Below, one piece after another: positions 1 through 10,341 of a stretch of DNA of 64,000 bases. Below the pieces are notes generated by a model. The model saw only the letters and a program-made list of their open reading frames with translations, was not told where the DNA came from and searched no databases. The first letter of the stretch is position 1. Each line of letters begins with the position of its first letter. The position numbers and the translations under genes were made by a program. This DNA is from Gammaproteobacteria bacterium. GTDB taxonomy: Bacteria > Pseudomonadota > Gammaproteobacteria > JAPPPA01. Location of the stretch: positions 38,755-102,754 of the forward strand of contig JAUHZK010000010.1 of NCBI GenBank assembly GCA_030425645.1, read 5' to 3'.

Positions 1-179
1 TCGTGGCTGGGATACTCAAGACGATAGGTCCAGTTAGACGCGCCACCAGAGTATTGCGTCACCTCAGCCTGCCCTTCTAAGCCATGTAGCTGTGGTTTTA
101 ACCAAGCATCTACCGCAGCAATATCCAGTTCTTCACCAGCACGGACAGCCCCACCTACATCTATTATTCCTTTAGGCAC
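1..179 (-). CDS. Phosphotransferase family protein (APH/ACAD10-like), 5' part only
   Basis: The reverse strand gives an open frame from a GTG at 179 that runs off the left edge (59 codons seen). GGAGGA lies about 8 bases before the GTG, a good ribosome site. The N-terminus contains an acidic/hydrophobic stretch followed by VTQYSGGASNWTYRL, which matches the first glycine-rich strand of aminoglycoside-phosphotransferase-fold kinases. In bacteria this family commonly sits beside FadE-type acyl-CoA dehydrogenases and SDRs, as here, and corresponds to the kinase half of ACAD10/ACAD11, where it is thought to act on hydroxyacyl-CoA intermediates. The catalytic loop lies outside the window, so the family call rests on the N-terminus and the neighbours. 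Confidence 0.7.
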   Translation of the reverse strand, partial: MPKGIIDVGGAVRAGEELDIAAVDAWLKPQLHGLEGQAEVTQYSGGASNWTYRLEYPSH

Positions 180-261
180 GAGCTATCCTCCGATTGTCCT
201 GAGCTTGTCGAAGGGCGCCTTCGCGTACGGCGCCGCCAATATCAATCACGCCCTTACTCAT
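172..261 (-). pseudogene. 29-codon remnant of a second phosphotransferase start
   Basis: An ATG at 261 overlaps the stop of the upstream SDR gene (ATGA), the classic layout of a coupled downstream gene. The frame encodes MSKGVIDIGGAVREG and then switches to unrelated residues encoded by a dispersed-repeat-like sequence, ending at a TAA that overlaps the GTG of the real phosphotransferase by 8 bases. The first 15 residues match the start of that phosphotransferase (VPKGIIDVGGAVRAG) at 10 of 15 positions, while most codon third positions differ. It looks like the broken 5' end of a paralogous gene, perhaps still used to pass ribosomes from the SDR to the phosphotransferase. It could also be a retained leader peptide. 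Confidence 0.55.
194..214. repeat. Dispersed repeat-like motif (CCTTCGACAAGCTCAGGACAA)
   Basis: The minus strand here reads CCTTCGACAAGCTCAGGACA, with the imperfect dyad CTTCGACAAG/CTCAGG. From memory, motifs of this kind recur in intergenic regions of many proteobacterial genomes. I found no second copy in this window, so the repeat status is recollection and not shown here. It sits exactly at the point where the phosphotransferase remnant loses similarity to its intact paralogue. Confidence 0.45.
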
Positions 262-1064
262 TTTTTCTTCACTCTCGCTACCGTGCGCTTAATCATCATC
301 TCGGCATATTGCTTAAACGGCAACACACGCTTGAGGTTAAAGATCAGCCGATCTTGATAGAGCGGAATCACATGAAACTGCCCCTTGTGTACGGCTTTCC
401 AACAGGCTTCTGCCACATCGGGCGCGGTTAGTTTGGCATGCTTAAATAGCTTCGACATCATCACCCGAATTTCATCATCATCCGTGCGCAACGACTCTTC
501 CAAATTGGTTTTAAAAAACGACGGACAGATCACTGAAACGCCAATATTGTCTTGTGACAACTCGATGGCTAAGGTTTCAGATAAAGCCACCGCGCCGGCC
601 TTACTGGCGTTATAGCTGGCCATCCCCGGCGGATGAATCAGACCCGCCATGGAGGAGGTATTTAGGAAATAACCCCCACCCTGCCGCTTAAAAATGGGCG
701 TAAAGACCTTACAACCGCGGGCAATACCGACAACGTTAATATCTAGTACAGCCAGCCAGTCTTCGATCTTATGGTTCTCAATCCGTCCGCCAGTAGCGAT
801 ACCAGCGTTGTTAACCACCACGTCGACTCCACCCCAGTCGGCGACCAAACGATCCGCTACCGCTTGAAGGTCTTGCTCTTTGGTGACGTCAACGTGCTCG
901 TAACGACCTTCGCCACCAAGCTCGTTGACCATGGCAACCACTTCAGCACCACGGTCGGCGTTAATGTCGCCAATGCAAACCTTCCAACCGGCCCGTGCCC
1001 AGCGTTCAGCAATCGCCCGGCCGAGGCCAGACGCACCACCTGTAATAAAAATTCTATTGCTCAC
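258..1064 (-). CDS. SDR family oxidoreductase
   Basis: A 268-residue classical short-chain dehydrogenase/reductase. The Rossmann cofactor motif TGGASGLG is at residues 8-15, NNAG at about residue 87 stabilises the core, and the catalytic YxxxK appears as YNASK after an upstream serine (TSSMAG). The Asp in the GDIN segment after the second strand suggests an NAD(H) preference. The start is a GTG at 1064 preceded by GGAG. It lies 86 bases downstream of the acyl-CoA dehydrogenase and overlaps the phosphotransferase remnant by ATGA, so it probably oxidises a hydroxyacyl or alcohol intermediate in the same catabolic route. The substrate cannot be read from sequence. Confidence 0.85.
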   Translation of the reverse strand: MSNRIFITGGASGLGRAIAERWARAGWKVCIGDINADRGAEVVAMVNELGGEGRYEHVDVTKEQDLQAVADRLVADWGGVDVVVNNAGIATGGRIENHKIEDWLAVLDINVVGIARGCKVFTPIFKRQGGGYFLNTSSMAGLIHPPGMASYNASKAGAVALSETLAIELSQDNIGVSVICPSFFKTNLEESLRTDDDEIRVMMSKLFKHAKLTAPDVAEACWKAVHKGQFHVIPLYQDRLIFNLKRVLPFKQYAEMMIKRTVARVKKK

Positions 1065-1081
1065 TCATATCTCCATTTGAT

Positions 1082-1143
1082 GGCCACGAAACTCACAAAA
1101 CCCACAAAAAACGTTTTTCGTGTTCTTTCGTGGGGTTAGTGGC
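1082..1143. repeat. Imperfect inverted repeat of CACGAAA type (REP-like)
   Basis: The gap between the SDR and acyl-CoA dehydrogenase genes is nearly filled by an imperfect hairpin with GCCAC/GTGGC ends, repeated CACGAAA/TTTCGTG and CACAAAA units in the arms, and an AAAAACGTTTTT core. I remember similar TTTCGTG-rich intergenic repeats in other gammaproteobacteria, but see no second copy in this window. It could fold in the mRNA between the two genes and change their relative output. Confidence 0.5.
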
Positions 1144-1150
1144 TATGCCT

Positions 1151-2386
1151 TTATTTCTTGGCTAGACGTCTATATTTCGCTAGTTCTAAGCGGGCAACCA
1201 TACCGCGATGCACTGCATCAGGGCCGTCGGCAATACGTAAGGTGCGGGCATAGGCGTACATGGCTGCTAATGGCGTGTCATGGCTAACACCGGCAGCGCC
1301 GAACATCTGGATGGCCTCATCAATGATTTGTTGCAACACATTAGGCGCAATCACCTTAATAGCGGAAATTTCCGTAAGCGCCGCTAAGGCACCCACAGCA
1401 TCGATTTTCCAAGCGGCAGACAAGGTCAGCAAACGGGCTTGATCAATCGCCATACGGAAATCGGCAATCTTTTCACGGTTACCACCCAAATGAATAATGG
1501 GTTTACCAAACGCCACTCGCTGCATGCCACGCTCAATCATTAGCTTTAGCGCCACCTCAGCAGCGCCAATGCAGCGCATGCAGTGGTGAATACGACCGGG
1601 GCCAAGACGGCCTTGGGCAATCTCAAAGCCCTTACCCGGGCCAACAATAAAGTTATCTACCGGCACGCGAACATTATTGAAATGCACTTCACCGTGACCA
1701 AACGGTTCATCGTACTCACCAAATACTGGCAGCATCCGCTGTAACTCTACGCCAGCAGTATCCATTGGCACTAGCACCATGCTATGGCGATGGTGACGGT
1801 CAGCCTCGGCGTCTGTCAGCGCCATGACAATCAGGATTTTGCATTCAGGGTGACCAATTCCAGTGGCAAACCATTTTTTGCCATTTAGGACGATCTCATC
1901 ACCGTCGACAATCGCAGTGGCTTCCATATTGGTGGCATCAGACGAGGCCACATCCGGCTCGGTCATACAAAACGCCGAACGAATCGTGCCGTCCATCAGT
2001 GGCTCTAACCACTGCGCTTTTTGCGCGTCGGTGCCGTATTTCCAAAGCACTTCCATATTGCCGGTATCGGGCGCGTTGCAGTTAAACACCACCGGGGCAA
2101 TAAAGCTGCGGCCCATCTCTTCGGCTAATGGCGCGTAATCAACGTTATTCAAACCCGCGGCAAGCTCGCTATCCGGCAAAAACAGATTCCACAAGCCTTC
2201 GGCCTTGGCTTTGGCCTTTAGCTCTTCCAGCTCGGCTGGGACTTCCCACTTGGTCCAGTCACCGGCATTGCCCTTGGCAACCACATCCAAATAATACTGA
2301 TGCTCAATCGGCTCAATATGGGTTTGGATAAATTTGCGAATACGTTTTTGGTAGTCCAGCGTTTCGGCGGAATGTTTGAAATCCAT
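1151..2386 (-). CDS. Acyl-CoA dehydrogenase family protein (FadE/ACAD11-like)
   Basis: A 411-residue flavoprotein of the acyl-CoA dehydrogenase family, which introduces the alpha-beta double bond in acyl-CoA and passes electrons to ETF. The N-terminal helical domain is followed by the FAD-contacting strand FCMTEPDVASSDATNM (about 139-154) and KKWFATGIGH, the middle beta domain, and the C-terminal helical bundle with MRCIGAAEVAL and QMFGAAGVS. The length fits the longer ACAD10/11-type group. The ATG at 2386 has AGGAGAT in front. It leads the operon with the SDR and phosphotransferase and is divergent from a LysR gene 98 bases away, the probable regulator. Chain-length preference is unknown. 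Confidence 0.9.
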   Translation of the reverse strand: MDFKHSAETLDYQKRIRKFIQTHIEPIEHQYYLDVVAKGNAGDWTKWEVPAELEELKAKAKAEGLWNLFLPDSELAAGLNNVDYAPLAEEMGRSFIAPVVFNCNAPDTGNMEVLWKYGTDAQKAQWLEPLMDGTIRSAFCMTEPDVASSDATNMEATAIVDGDEIVLNGKKWFATGIGHPECKILIVMALTDAEADRHHRHSMVLVPMDTAGVELQRMLPVFGEYDEPFGHGEVHFNNVRVPVDNFIVGPGKGFEIAQGRLGPGRIHHCMRCIGAAEVALKLMIERGMQRVAFGKPIIHLGGNREKIADFRMAIDQARLLTLSAAWKIDAVGALAALTEISAIKVIAPNVLQQIIDEAIQMFGAAGVSHDTPLAAMYAYARTLRIADGPDAVHRGMVARLELAKYRRLAKK

Positions 2387-2484
2387 GAGTATCTCCTAAT
2401 GTTGCAGATACTCTATGTCAGCATTATCAATGAATGAAATGAATATTTTTCATACTTATTAATAAATATGATTAATATATAGAA
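2387..2484. promoter_or_regulatory. Divergent promoter region, acyl-CoA operon / LysR gene
   Basis: These 98 bases between two divergent starts are very A/T-rich (2430-2482), with several ATTAAT/ATATGATTAATATAT stretches that offer T-N11-A type LysR contacts and -10-like hexamers. LysR regulators normally bind the shared gap and control both the target operon and themselves. The exact operator cannot be assigned by eye. Confidence 0.5.
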
Positions 2485-3381
2485 ATGGACTTGAACCTAC
2501 TTCGCGTGTTTGCGGCGATTTACGAACAGCACAGCCTTAGCCGTGCTGCCGAGCAGCTATATTTAACGCAACCAGCCATTAGCCACAGCTTAAAACGCCT
2601 GCGTGAGCATTACGGAGACCCGCTATTTATTCGTGATGGTCGCGGCATGCGCCCGAGTGCACTCGCACTACAAATGGGCCCAAAGCTATTGGCAACCTTA
2701 AAAGAGCTAGAGCTGTTACAACAAAGCCAACTAAGCTTTGACCCCAGCACCACTGAAAAGCGTTTTGTGATTGGCGCCCGCGAGGCTTTAGAGTCACTAT
2801 TAATGGTCAAACTCGTGCAACGTTTAAGCGCACAAGCACCCTTGGTAGAAATCGCCAGTGTGGCCTTTAACCGCGAACAGCTTAGCCGCGATCTAGAACG
2901 GCGGCATTTAGACCTCGTGGTCGACGTGCCATTAGCCGTCAAACCTCATATCGGCCAACAAGCGCTAGTTACCGACGAATTCTGTGTATTGGCCTCTAAA
3001 CAGCACCCATACGCGCACGAGCCGACCCTAGAACATTATCTCGCGGCCAAACACGTCGCGGTATCTGGCCGCCCCAGCGGCCCCACGGTGGTTGATTACG
3101 CGCTGCAGCGCCACGGCTTGGCGCGCAACACTGCCCTACGCTGCCAGCACTACCACGCCGCCTGTGCGATCGCGGCCGAGTCTGACTATTTAGTCACGCT
3201 GCCGCGCGGCATTGCCGAACAAATGCAACAAGGCCGCAAAACCTGCCTATTGCCGTTGCCGGTTAAAACCGAAGTTATTCAGCTGCAACTTTATTGGCAC
3301 AAAAATTATGAAGACGAACCTAGTAATCGCTGGTTGCGACAACAGGCCTTAAGCTTGGGTAGCAAAAATTTCGAGCAATAA
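2485..3381 (+). CDS. LysR family transcriptional regulator
   Basis: A 298-residue LysR-type regulator starting MDLNLLRVFAAIYEQHSLSRAAEQLYLTQPA, the canonical winged helix-turn-helix at residues 1-60 (SRAAEQL, TQPAISHSLKRLR). The rest is the two-lobed inducer-binding domain. It is divergent from the acyl-CoA dehydrogenase operon and is likely its regulator, with an acyl-CoA or related compound as possible ligand (inference). Transcription ends at a strong hairpin that begins at the stop codon. Confidence 0.9.
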   Translation: MDLNLLRVFAAIYEQHSLSRAAEQLYLTQPAISHSLKRLREHYGDPLFIRDGRGMRPSALALQMGPKLLATLKELELLQQSQLSFDPSTTEKRFVIGAREALESLLMVKLVQRLSAQAPLVEIASVAFNREQLSRDLERRHLDLVVDVPLAVKPHIGQQALVTDEFCVLASKQHPYAHEPTLEHYLAAKHVAVSGRPSGPTVVDYALQRHGLARNTALRCQHYHAACAIAAESDYLVTLPRGIAEQMQQGRKTCLLPLPVKTEVIQLQLYWHKNYEDEPSNRWLRQQALSLGSKNFEQ

Positions 3382-3407
3382 AAAACCCCGCAATGCGGGG
3401 CTTTTTA
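3380..3407. terminator. Bidirectional intrinsic terminator, LysR gene / CBS gene
   Basis: A CCCCGC-aat-GCGGGG hairpin (3386-3400) has A-runs on its left and TTTTT on its right, so it can stop transcription from the LysR gene (plus) and from the convergent CBS gene (minus). Confidence 0.85.
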
Positions 3408-3427
3408 GAAGCAAATTTCGAGTGAGC

Positions 3428-3829
3428 TTACACGCGGATTTTTTCAATCGCTCGCAACACATCAGCACGAGAGATTTGTCCGACTAAACGCTCTTCCTCG
3501 TCGACGACTGGAAAGCGCTTATAAGGCTGATCGATAAAGGCCTTGGCTACTTCCATAATGCTGGAATCAGCATCAATGGTTTCTACGTTTTTGGTCATGT
3601 AGTCCGCCACTTTGCCGCCCATGCCTTCGTTGTAACCGGCCTCAAGCGCCACTTTCATGCAGTCTTTCTCAGACAACATGCCAACAATATTGCCAGCACC
3701 GTCGACCACCGGCGAACCGGAAATACGACGCTCGACTAAAGTATGAATAGCTTCGAGCACATCTTCATCTGGCGAAAACGTGACCACACTGGCAGACATA
3801 TATTCTTTTACTGAAATGCTATGTAACAC
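3428..3829 (-). CDS. CBS domain-containing protein
   Basis: A 133-residue protein consisting of two CBS motifs (about 8-60 and 73-130) and nothing else. The signatures GSPVVDGAGNIVGMLSEKD and RFPVVDEEERLVGQISRADVLRAI are clear. Paired CBS motifs form a Bateman module that binds adenine nucleotides and senses energy state; stand-alone ones act on partners not visible from sequence. The likely start is GTG at 3829 with GGGGAG just upstream. It follows nqrM on the same strand after 73 bases and may be read with the end of the nqr operon. Confidence 0.85.
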   Translation of the reverse strand: MLHSISVKEYMSASVVTFSPDEDVLEAIHTLVERRISGSPVVDGAGNIVGMLSEKDCMKVALEAGYNEGMGGKVADYMTKNVETIDADSSIMEVAKAFIDQPYKRFPVVDEEERLVGQISRADVLRAIEKIRV

Positions 3830-3902
3830 CGGTTACTCCCCAATCCGTTTCTATAGTTATAGAAGGCCAGCAAATGCTGTGCCAGTCTCGTTTTGATTCG
3901 CG

Positions 3903-4070
3903 TTAGTCATCGCAACTGCCAAGCGGCTTGCCTGCTTTTTCGCAGGCACAGTCGCTGCCAGCAATACCACCACAAGAGCCTTTGATAGGTTTATTGCTGA
4001 ACATGACCCCCACGGCCATGCCCGTCATTACCAAAGCAAAAACTACAAATGCTGCTAGTACGGTTGCCAT
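3903..4070 (-). CDS. nqrM: Na+-NQR maturation protein NqrM
   Basis: A 55-residue gene whose ATG directly abuts the nqrF stop (TAA at 4071-4073). It has one N-terminal membrane segment (about 3-24, ending MAVGVMF), then the signature [10 protein letters not shown] and a Cys-rich tail (SDCACEKAG ... GSCDD). NqrM (DUF539) is known to be needed to assemble the iron centre held between NqrD and NqrE, with conserved cysteines thought to deliver iron. Position after nqrF, length, topology and the KGSCGG motif all fit. Confidence 0.9.
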   Translation of the reverse strand: MATVLAAFVVFALVMTGMAVGVMFSNKPIKGSCGGIAGSDCACEKAGKPLGSCDD

Positions 4071-5294
4071 TTAGCCACCAAAGTCGTCAAGCAAGATGTT
4101 CTCCCGCTCTACGCCTAGGTCCTCAAGCATTTTGATAACAGCCGCATTCATCATTGGCGGTCCACACATGTAGAACTCTACATCCTCTGGGGCCGGGTGA
4201 TCCTTCAAGTAGTTGTCGTACAACACTTGGTGGATAAAGCCGGTGTAACCTTCCCAGTTGTCTTCTTCCTGCGGGTCAGACAGTGCAGCATGCCAAACAA
4301 AGTTGTCGTTTTCTTTCTGCAGCATGTCGAAATCTTCTACATAGAACATTTCACGCAATGAACGCGCGCCGTACCAGAAAGAAATCTTACGGTCAGTCTT
4401 AATGCGACGTAGCTGATCAAAGATATGAGAGCGCATTGGCGCCATACCGGCACCACCGCCAACAAACACCATCTCAGCGTCGGTTTCTTTAGCAAAGAAC
4501 TCACCGTAAGGACCCGAAATATTGACCTTGTCGCCAGGCTTCAGGTTAAAGATGTAGGAAGACATCTGACCCGCTGGGATCTCAGGGCCCGCGCCCGGAG
4601 GCGGCGTAGCAATACGCACGTTGAGCATAATAATGCCGCGCTCTTCCGGGTAGTTAGCCATCGAGTAAGCACGGATCACTGGCTCTTTAACCACTGACTT
4701 ATAGCGCCAGATATCGAAATGATCCCAATCAGGGCGATACTGCTCTTCAACATCAAATGAGGTGTACTCAATTTCGTAAGGTGGGCATTCAATCTGAATA
4801 TAACCACCAGCACGGAAATCAACGTTTTCACCTTCAGGCAGCTCCAACACAAGCTCTTTAATAAAGGTCGCTTGGTTGTCGTTAGAACGTACTGTGCATT
4901 CCCATTTCTTAGTACCAAAGACTTCTTCTGGCACCTCGATCTTCATGTCTTGTTTGACAGAAACCTGACAAGACAAACGGTCGCCTTCAGCGGCTTCACG
5001 TTTGGTGATATGGGTTTCCTCAGTCGGCAGAATAGAACCGCCACCTTCATGAACTTTTACCTTGCACTGCGCACAAGTACCGCCGCCACCACAAGCTGAT
5101 GAAACAAATAGCTGATTCTCGGCCAAAGCGCCTAGCAGCTTACCGCCAGCAGGCACGGTAATTTCTTTCTCACCGTTAATGGTGATGGTAACTGGACCAC
5201 TGGCTACCAATTTTGCTTTGGCAGCCAAAATGATCATCACCAGCACTAAAACAATGGCGGTGAAAAAGGCTACACCTAATCCAATTTCAAGCAT
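4071..5294 (-). CDS. nqrF: Na+-translocating NADH:quinone reductase subunit F
   Basis: This 407-residue NADH-oxidising subunit takes hydride from NADH through FAD to a [2Fe-2S] cluster at the cytoplasmic side. It has an N-terminal membrane helix (about 4-25), a ferredoxin domain with cysteines in [16 protein letters not shown] (about 68-83) and a later Cys in RLSCQV, then FAD-binding [11 protein letters not shown] and NADH-binding [11 protein letters not shown] plus [10 protein letters not shown] near the end. The length matches the family. It is the last structural gene of the nqr operon, 13 bases after nqrE, and is followed without a gap by nqrM. Confidence 0.97.
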   Translation of the reverse strand: MLEIGLGVAFFTAIVLVLVMIILAAKAKLVASGPVTITINGEKEITVPAGGKLLGALAENQLFVSSACGGGGTCAQCKVKVHEGGGSILPTEETHITKREAAEGDRLSCQVSVKQDMKIEVPEEVFGTKKWECTVRSNDNQATFIKELVLELPEGENVDFRAGGYIQIECPPYEIEYTSFDVEEQYRPDWDHFDIWRYKSVVKEPVIRAYSMANYPEERGIIMLNVRIATPPPGAGPEIPAGQMSSYIFNLKPGDKVNISGPYGEFFAKETDAEMVFVGGGAGMAPMRSHIFDQLRRIKTDRKISFWYGARSLREMFYVEDFDMLQKENDNFVWHAALSDPQEEDNWEGYTGFIHQVLYDNYLKDHPAPEDVEFYMCGPPMMNAAVIKMLEDLGVERENILLDDFGG

Positions 5295-5307
5295 GTCGAC
5301 TCCCGCC

Positions 5308-5916
5308 TTATAGCTGGATACCGCTGAAGGCCATAAAGCCCAGCGACATCAAGCCAACAGTGATAAAGGTAATACCAAGGCCTTGTAGGCCATCTGGTAC
5401 GTCTGAATATTTCAACTTCTCGCGCACACCAGCTAGGGCGGTAATCGCGATCGCCCAACCAATACCTGAGCTAACGCCGTAGGTAACAGATTCGGCAAAG
5501 TTGTAGTCACGCTCAACCATGAACAAGGTGCCACCTAAGATGGCGCAGTTCACAGTAATCAGCGGTAGATAAACACCCAAGGCGTTATATAGCGCTGGCA
5601 TGTATTTATCTAAGACCATTTCCAAAATTTGCACCATCGCCGCAATTACGCCGATGTAGCTGATGTAACCCAAGAAGCTTAGGTTCACATCCGGCAAACC
5701 AGCCCAAGCAAGGGCACCATCTGCCAATACATATTGGAACAACAGATTATTGGCAGGAACGGTCAACACCTGAACCGCCACAACCGCAACACCTAGGCCA
5801 AAAGCTGTCTCAATCTTCTTGGACACGGCCAAGAAGGTGCACATACCTAGGAAGAATGAAAGTGCGAGGTTCTCAACGAAAATCGACTTAACCGCAAGGC
5901 TCAGTAAACCTTCCAT
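5308..5916 (-). CDS. nqrE: Na+-translocating NADH:quinone reductase subunit E
   Basis: A 202-residue integral membrane subunit with about six helices, starting [30 protein letters not shown], where the Cys of the first helix is one iron ligand; a second conserved Cys is in [11 protein letters not shown]. With NqrD it forms the inverted-topology pair that holds the intramembrane iron centre, passing electrons from NqrF towards NqrC. It overlaps nqrD by one base (ATG at 5916), indicating translational coupling. Confidence 0.97.
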   Translation of the reverse strand: MEGLLSLAVKSIFVENLALSFFLGMCTFLAVSKKIETAFGLGVAVVAVQVLTVPANNLLFQYVLADGALAWAGLPDVNLSFLGYISYIGVIAAMVQILEMVLDKYMPALYNALGVYLPLITVNCAILGGTLFMVERDYNFAESVTYGVSSGIGWAIAITALAGVREKLKYSDVPDGLQGLGITFITVGLMSLGFMAFSGIQL

Positions 5917-6578
5917 TACAGCACCTCCGCACGGTGTACTTGGTGGATTTGGTATTCGCGATCTTCAACTTGGTCTTTCTTCCAAGTGCGCTGCGCCCAA
6001 ATCAACAAACCAATAATAAAGAATGCACTTGGTGGTAGTAGCATCAAGCCCATTGGCTGATACCAACCGCCATTGCTCACAAGCGGCATGATTTCGATAC
6101 CCATCAATGAACCCGAACCAAATAGTTCGCGAACTACGCCAACGGCGATCAAAATGATGCTGTAACCAAGACCGTTACCAATACCATCTAGGAAAGAAGC
6201 ACCTGGCGCCTCTTTCATAGCAAAGGCTTCAGCACGCCCCATCACAATACAGTTGGTAATAATCAAACCAACAAATACTGACAGCTGCTTACTCACCTCG
6301 TAGGCGTAAGCCTTCAGGATTTGGTCAACCACGATTACTAGCGAGGCAATAATCGCCATCTGCGCAATGATGCGGATGCTGTTAGGAATTTGATTACGAA
6401 TCATCGAAATAAACAAATTCGAGAATGCCGTTACCGAGGTCAGCGCCAAACACATAATTAGCGCCACGCCCAAGCTTGACGTAACCGCCAAGGCCGAACA
6501 AATGCCCAATACCTGCAAGGTAATGGGGTTGTTATTAACTAACGGATCTAAGACAACTTTTTTAGCTGGATCTGCCAT
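5916..6578 (-). CDS. nqrD: Na+-translocating NADH:quinone reductase subunit D
   Basis: A 220-residue membrane subunit related to NqrE, with six helices. Conserved Cys residues occur in [19 protein letters not shown] and [16 protein letters not shown], the partner ligands of the iron centre shared with NqrE. The motif [27 protein letters not shown] is typical of NqrD/RnfE. It is separated from nqrC by 18 bases and overlaps nqrE by one. Confidence 0.97.
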   Translation of the reverse strand: MADPAKKVVLDPLVNNNPITLQVLGICSALAVTSSLGVALIMCLALTSVTAFSNLFISMIRNQIPNSIRIIAQMAIIASLVIVVDQILKAYAYEVSKQLSVFVGLIITNCIVMGRAEAFAMKEAPGASFLDGIGNGLGYSIILIAVGVVRELFGSGSLMGIEIMPLVSNGGWYQPMGLMLLPPSAFFIIGLLIWAQRTWKKDQVEDREYQIHQVHRAEVL

Positions 6579-6596
6579 TTTTATACTCCCCTTACC

Positions 6597-7355
6597 TTAG
6601 CCTTGACCGGCTTGAACACGCTGCAGATAAGGACGGAAGCCCATATCACCCAGCCAGAATTTAAGTAAATTGGTAACGCCGTTACTGGTCAACGTAGCGC
6701 CACCTAGTGCATCCACATGGTGCTTAGGATCAGCGCCGCTTTTAACCAAGGCCAAGCCTGCTTCACCGGCTTCGGTGTAAGCGATTTTGCCAGGCCACTG
6801 AGCTTTCCAGCGTGGGTTATCAACCTCACCACCCAAACCTGGGGTTTCGGCGTGGTCGTAAAAGCTCAGACCGACCACGGTATTGCCATCACCTTCTAGG
6901 GCTAAGAAACCGTACAAGGTAGACCACAAGCCGTAACCGTGTACGGGCAGGATCACATACTTCAGGCTGCCGTCGTCGTTGCGCACTAGGTAGACCGAGG
7001 CCAACTTCGCTTGTGCACCAATCGCAGCAATATCTTCAGCCTTGTCTAAGGCAATCGATTGCGCCGGATCAGATGCCGCGTCACGCTGCTCATAGCTCAC
7101 CGGGTCAACGCTGCTGTCATATTCGCCACTGCGAATATTGACCACGCGAGCTTCCACCTGTTTAAAGGCTTCTTCAACCGACTGACCTTCTTGCAACAAA
7201 CCTACGACTTGCAGGATGTTGCGCTTTTTATCTTCTACCTTGTTGGCTTCTTGCAAAGGACGCAATTTAACCGCCGCTGTAGATACCACCACTGAGCAGA
7301 CTAGGCAGAGTACCGCCGCCGCTAAAATGGTGTAGAGAGTACTGTCTTTATTCAT
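6597..7355 (-). CDS. nqrC: Na+-translocating NADH:quinone reductase subunit C
   Basis: A 252-residue subunit with one N-terminal membrane helix (about 8-30) and a periplasmic FMN-binding domain. The covalent FMN site near residue 217 reads DALGGATLTSNG; the acceptor Thr is present but the usual Ser before GAT is Gly. ApbE-type transferases attach FMN to this Thr. The segment HAETPGLGGEVDNPRWK is also characteristic. It lies 12 bases after nqrB. Confidence 0.96.
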   Translation of the reverse strand: MNKDSTLYTILAAAVLCLVCSVVVSTAAVKLRPLQEANKVEDKKRNILQVVGLLQEGQSVEEAFKQVEARVVNIRSGEYDSSVDPVSYEQRDAASDPAQSIALDKAEDIAAIGAQAKLASVYLVRNDDGSLKYVILPVHGYGLWSTLYGFLALEGDGNTVVGLSFYDHAETPGLGGEVDNPRWKAQWPGKIAYTEAGEAGLALVKSGADPKHHVDALGGATLTSNGVTNLLKFWLGDMGFRPYLQRVQAGQG

Positions 7356-7367
7356 GGATAAGTCCTC

Positions 7368-8581
7368 CTACGCCGCGGTACGCGCCAGACGACGCTTAAC
7401 GTTTGCTTGAACCACACCGTAATCAATCAACGGTGCCACTAAGTTGGCAAATAGAATCGCCAGCATCATGCCTTCTGGGAAAGCTGGGTTAACTACACGA
7501 ATTAACACCACCATAAAGCCGATTAGGACGCCGAACATCCAACGGCCCTTGTTGGTCATTGCTGCTGACACAGGGTCAGTCGCCATATAAACCATACCGA
7601 AGGCAAAACCACCTACCACTAGGTGCCAGTACCAAGGCATTTCAAACATTGGGTTGCTGTCGCTACCGATGGCATTCAATAGCAAGGTGGTACCCACCAT
7701 GCCGAAGAACACACCAAGCATGATGCGATAAGAAGCAATCTTAGTAGCCAGCAAGAACACTGCGCCAATCAAACAAGCCAAGGTGGAAACCTCACCCATC
7801 GAACCTTGAATGGTACCTAGGAAGCTCTCCATCCAAGTCACAGAGTTTAGTACACCATCCATGCCATCAACCGCAGCAATACCTAATGGCGTAGCGCCAC
7901 TAAAGCCGTCAACAGCAGTCCATACGGTGTCGCCAGACATGCTCGCTGGGTAAGCGAAGAAGAGGAAGGCACGACCGGTAAGCGCCGGGTTAAGGAAGTT
8001 TTTACCGGTACCACCGAAGACTTCTTTACCCAGTACCACACCAAAGCTAATACCTAGCGCGACTTGCCATAGCGGAATAGTCGGTGGGCAGGTTAAGGCG
8101 AATAGAATCGAGGTTACGAAGAAGCCTTCGTTAACTTCGTGGTTACGCACGCCAGCAAATAACACTTCCCAGAAACCACCAACCGCAAAGGTCACTAGAT
8201 AAACAGGAATGAAATACCAGAAACCGTGCCAGAAATTGTCCCATAGGCTATCCGGGCTAAAGCCGACGCCCATCATATTGATAAAGGCACCACGCCAGCC
8301 GTCAACGTCAGTCACACCTAAGGCCTGCATCGCCAAGTTAGCTTGCAAACCGGTATTCCAACAAGCGACAAAGGCGCATGGCATGGCTGCTAGCCATACA
8401 AAGATCATGATCCGCTTAAGATCAATGCCATCACGCACATGCGGTGCTGTGCGGGTAACATCAGAAGGCGAATAGAAGAACGTATCGATCGCTTCATAGA
8501 CCGCGTAATAGTTCTCCCAGCGCCCGCCTTTAGCGAAATGCGGGTGCAGATCGTCTAATTTTTTACGCAACGCGCTAGCCA

Positions 8582-8582
<1 letters not shown>
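7368..8582 (-). CDS. nqrB: Na+-translocating NADH:quinone reductase subunit B
   Basis: A 404-residue, roughly ten-helix membrane subunit carrying covalent FMN (Thr in [11 protein letters not shown], about residue 226), riboflavin and the main Na+ pathway. The start [22 protein letters not shown] is typical, as is [28 protein letters not shown]. It overlaps nqrA by one base. Na+ export coupled to NADH oxidation gives a sodium motive force, common in marine bacteria. Confidence 0.97.
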
Positions 8583-10236
<1,654 letters not shown>

Positions 10237-10323
10237 TGGTGCCGAAGGCGGGACTTGAACCCGCACGAGCTTAAGCTCACCACCCCCTCAAGATGGCGTG
10301 TCTACCAATTCCACCACTTCGGC
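10237..10323 (-). tRNA. tRNA-Leu (anticodon GAG)
   Basis: The minus strand from 10323 starts GCCGAAGTGGTGGAATTGG and ends GTCCCGCCTTCGGCACCA, giving a full acceptor stem with an encoded CCA. The anticodon loop is TTGAGGG between CCATC and GGTGG arms, giving GAG. The long variable arm (GTGAGCTTAAGCTCGT) is that of a class II tRNA. It lies 18 bases downstream of secG, the order seen in many gammaproteobacteria, where the next genes are normally another tRNA and rimP-nusA; here nqr follows. Confidence 0.96.
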
Positions 10324-10341
10324 TGATTATTTTCTCAGAGG

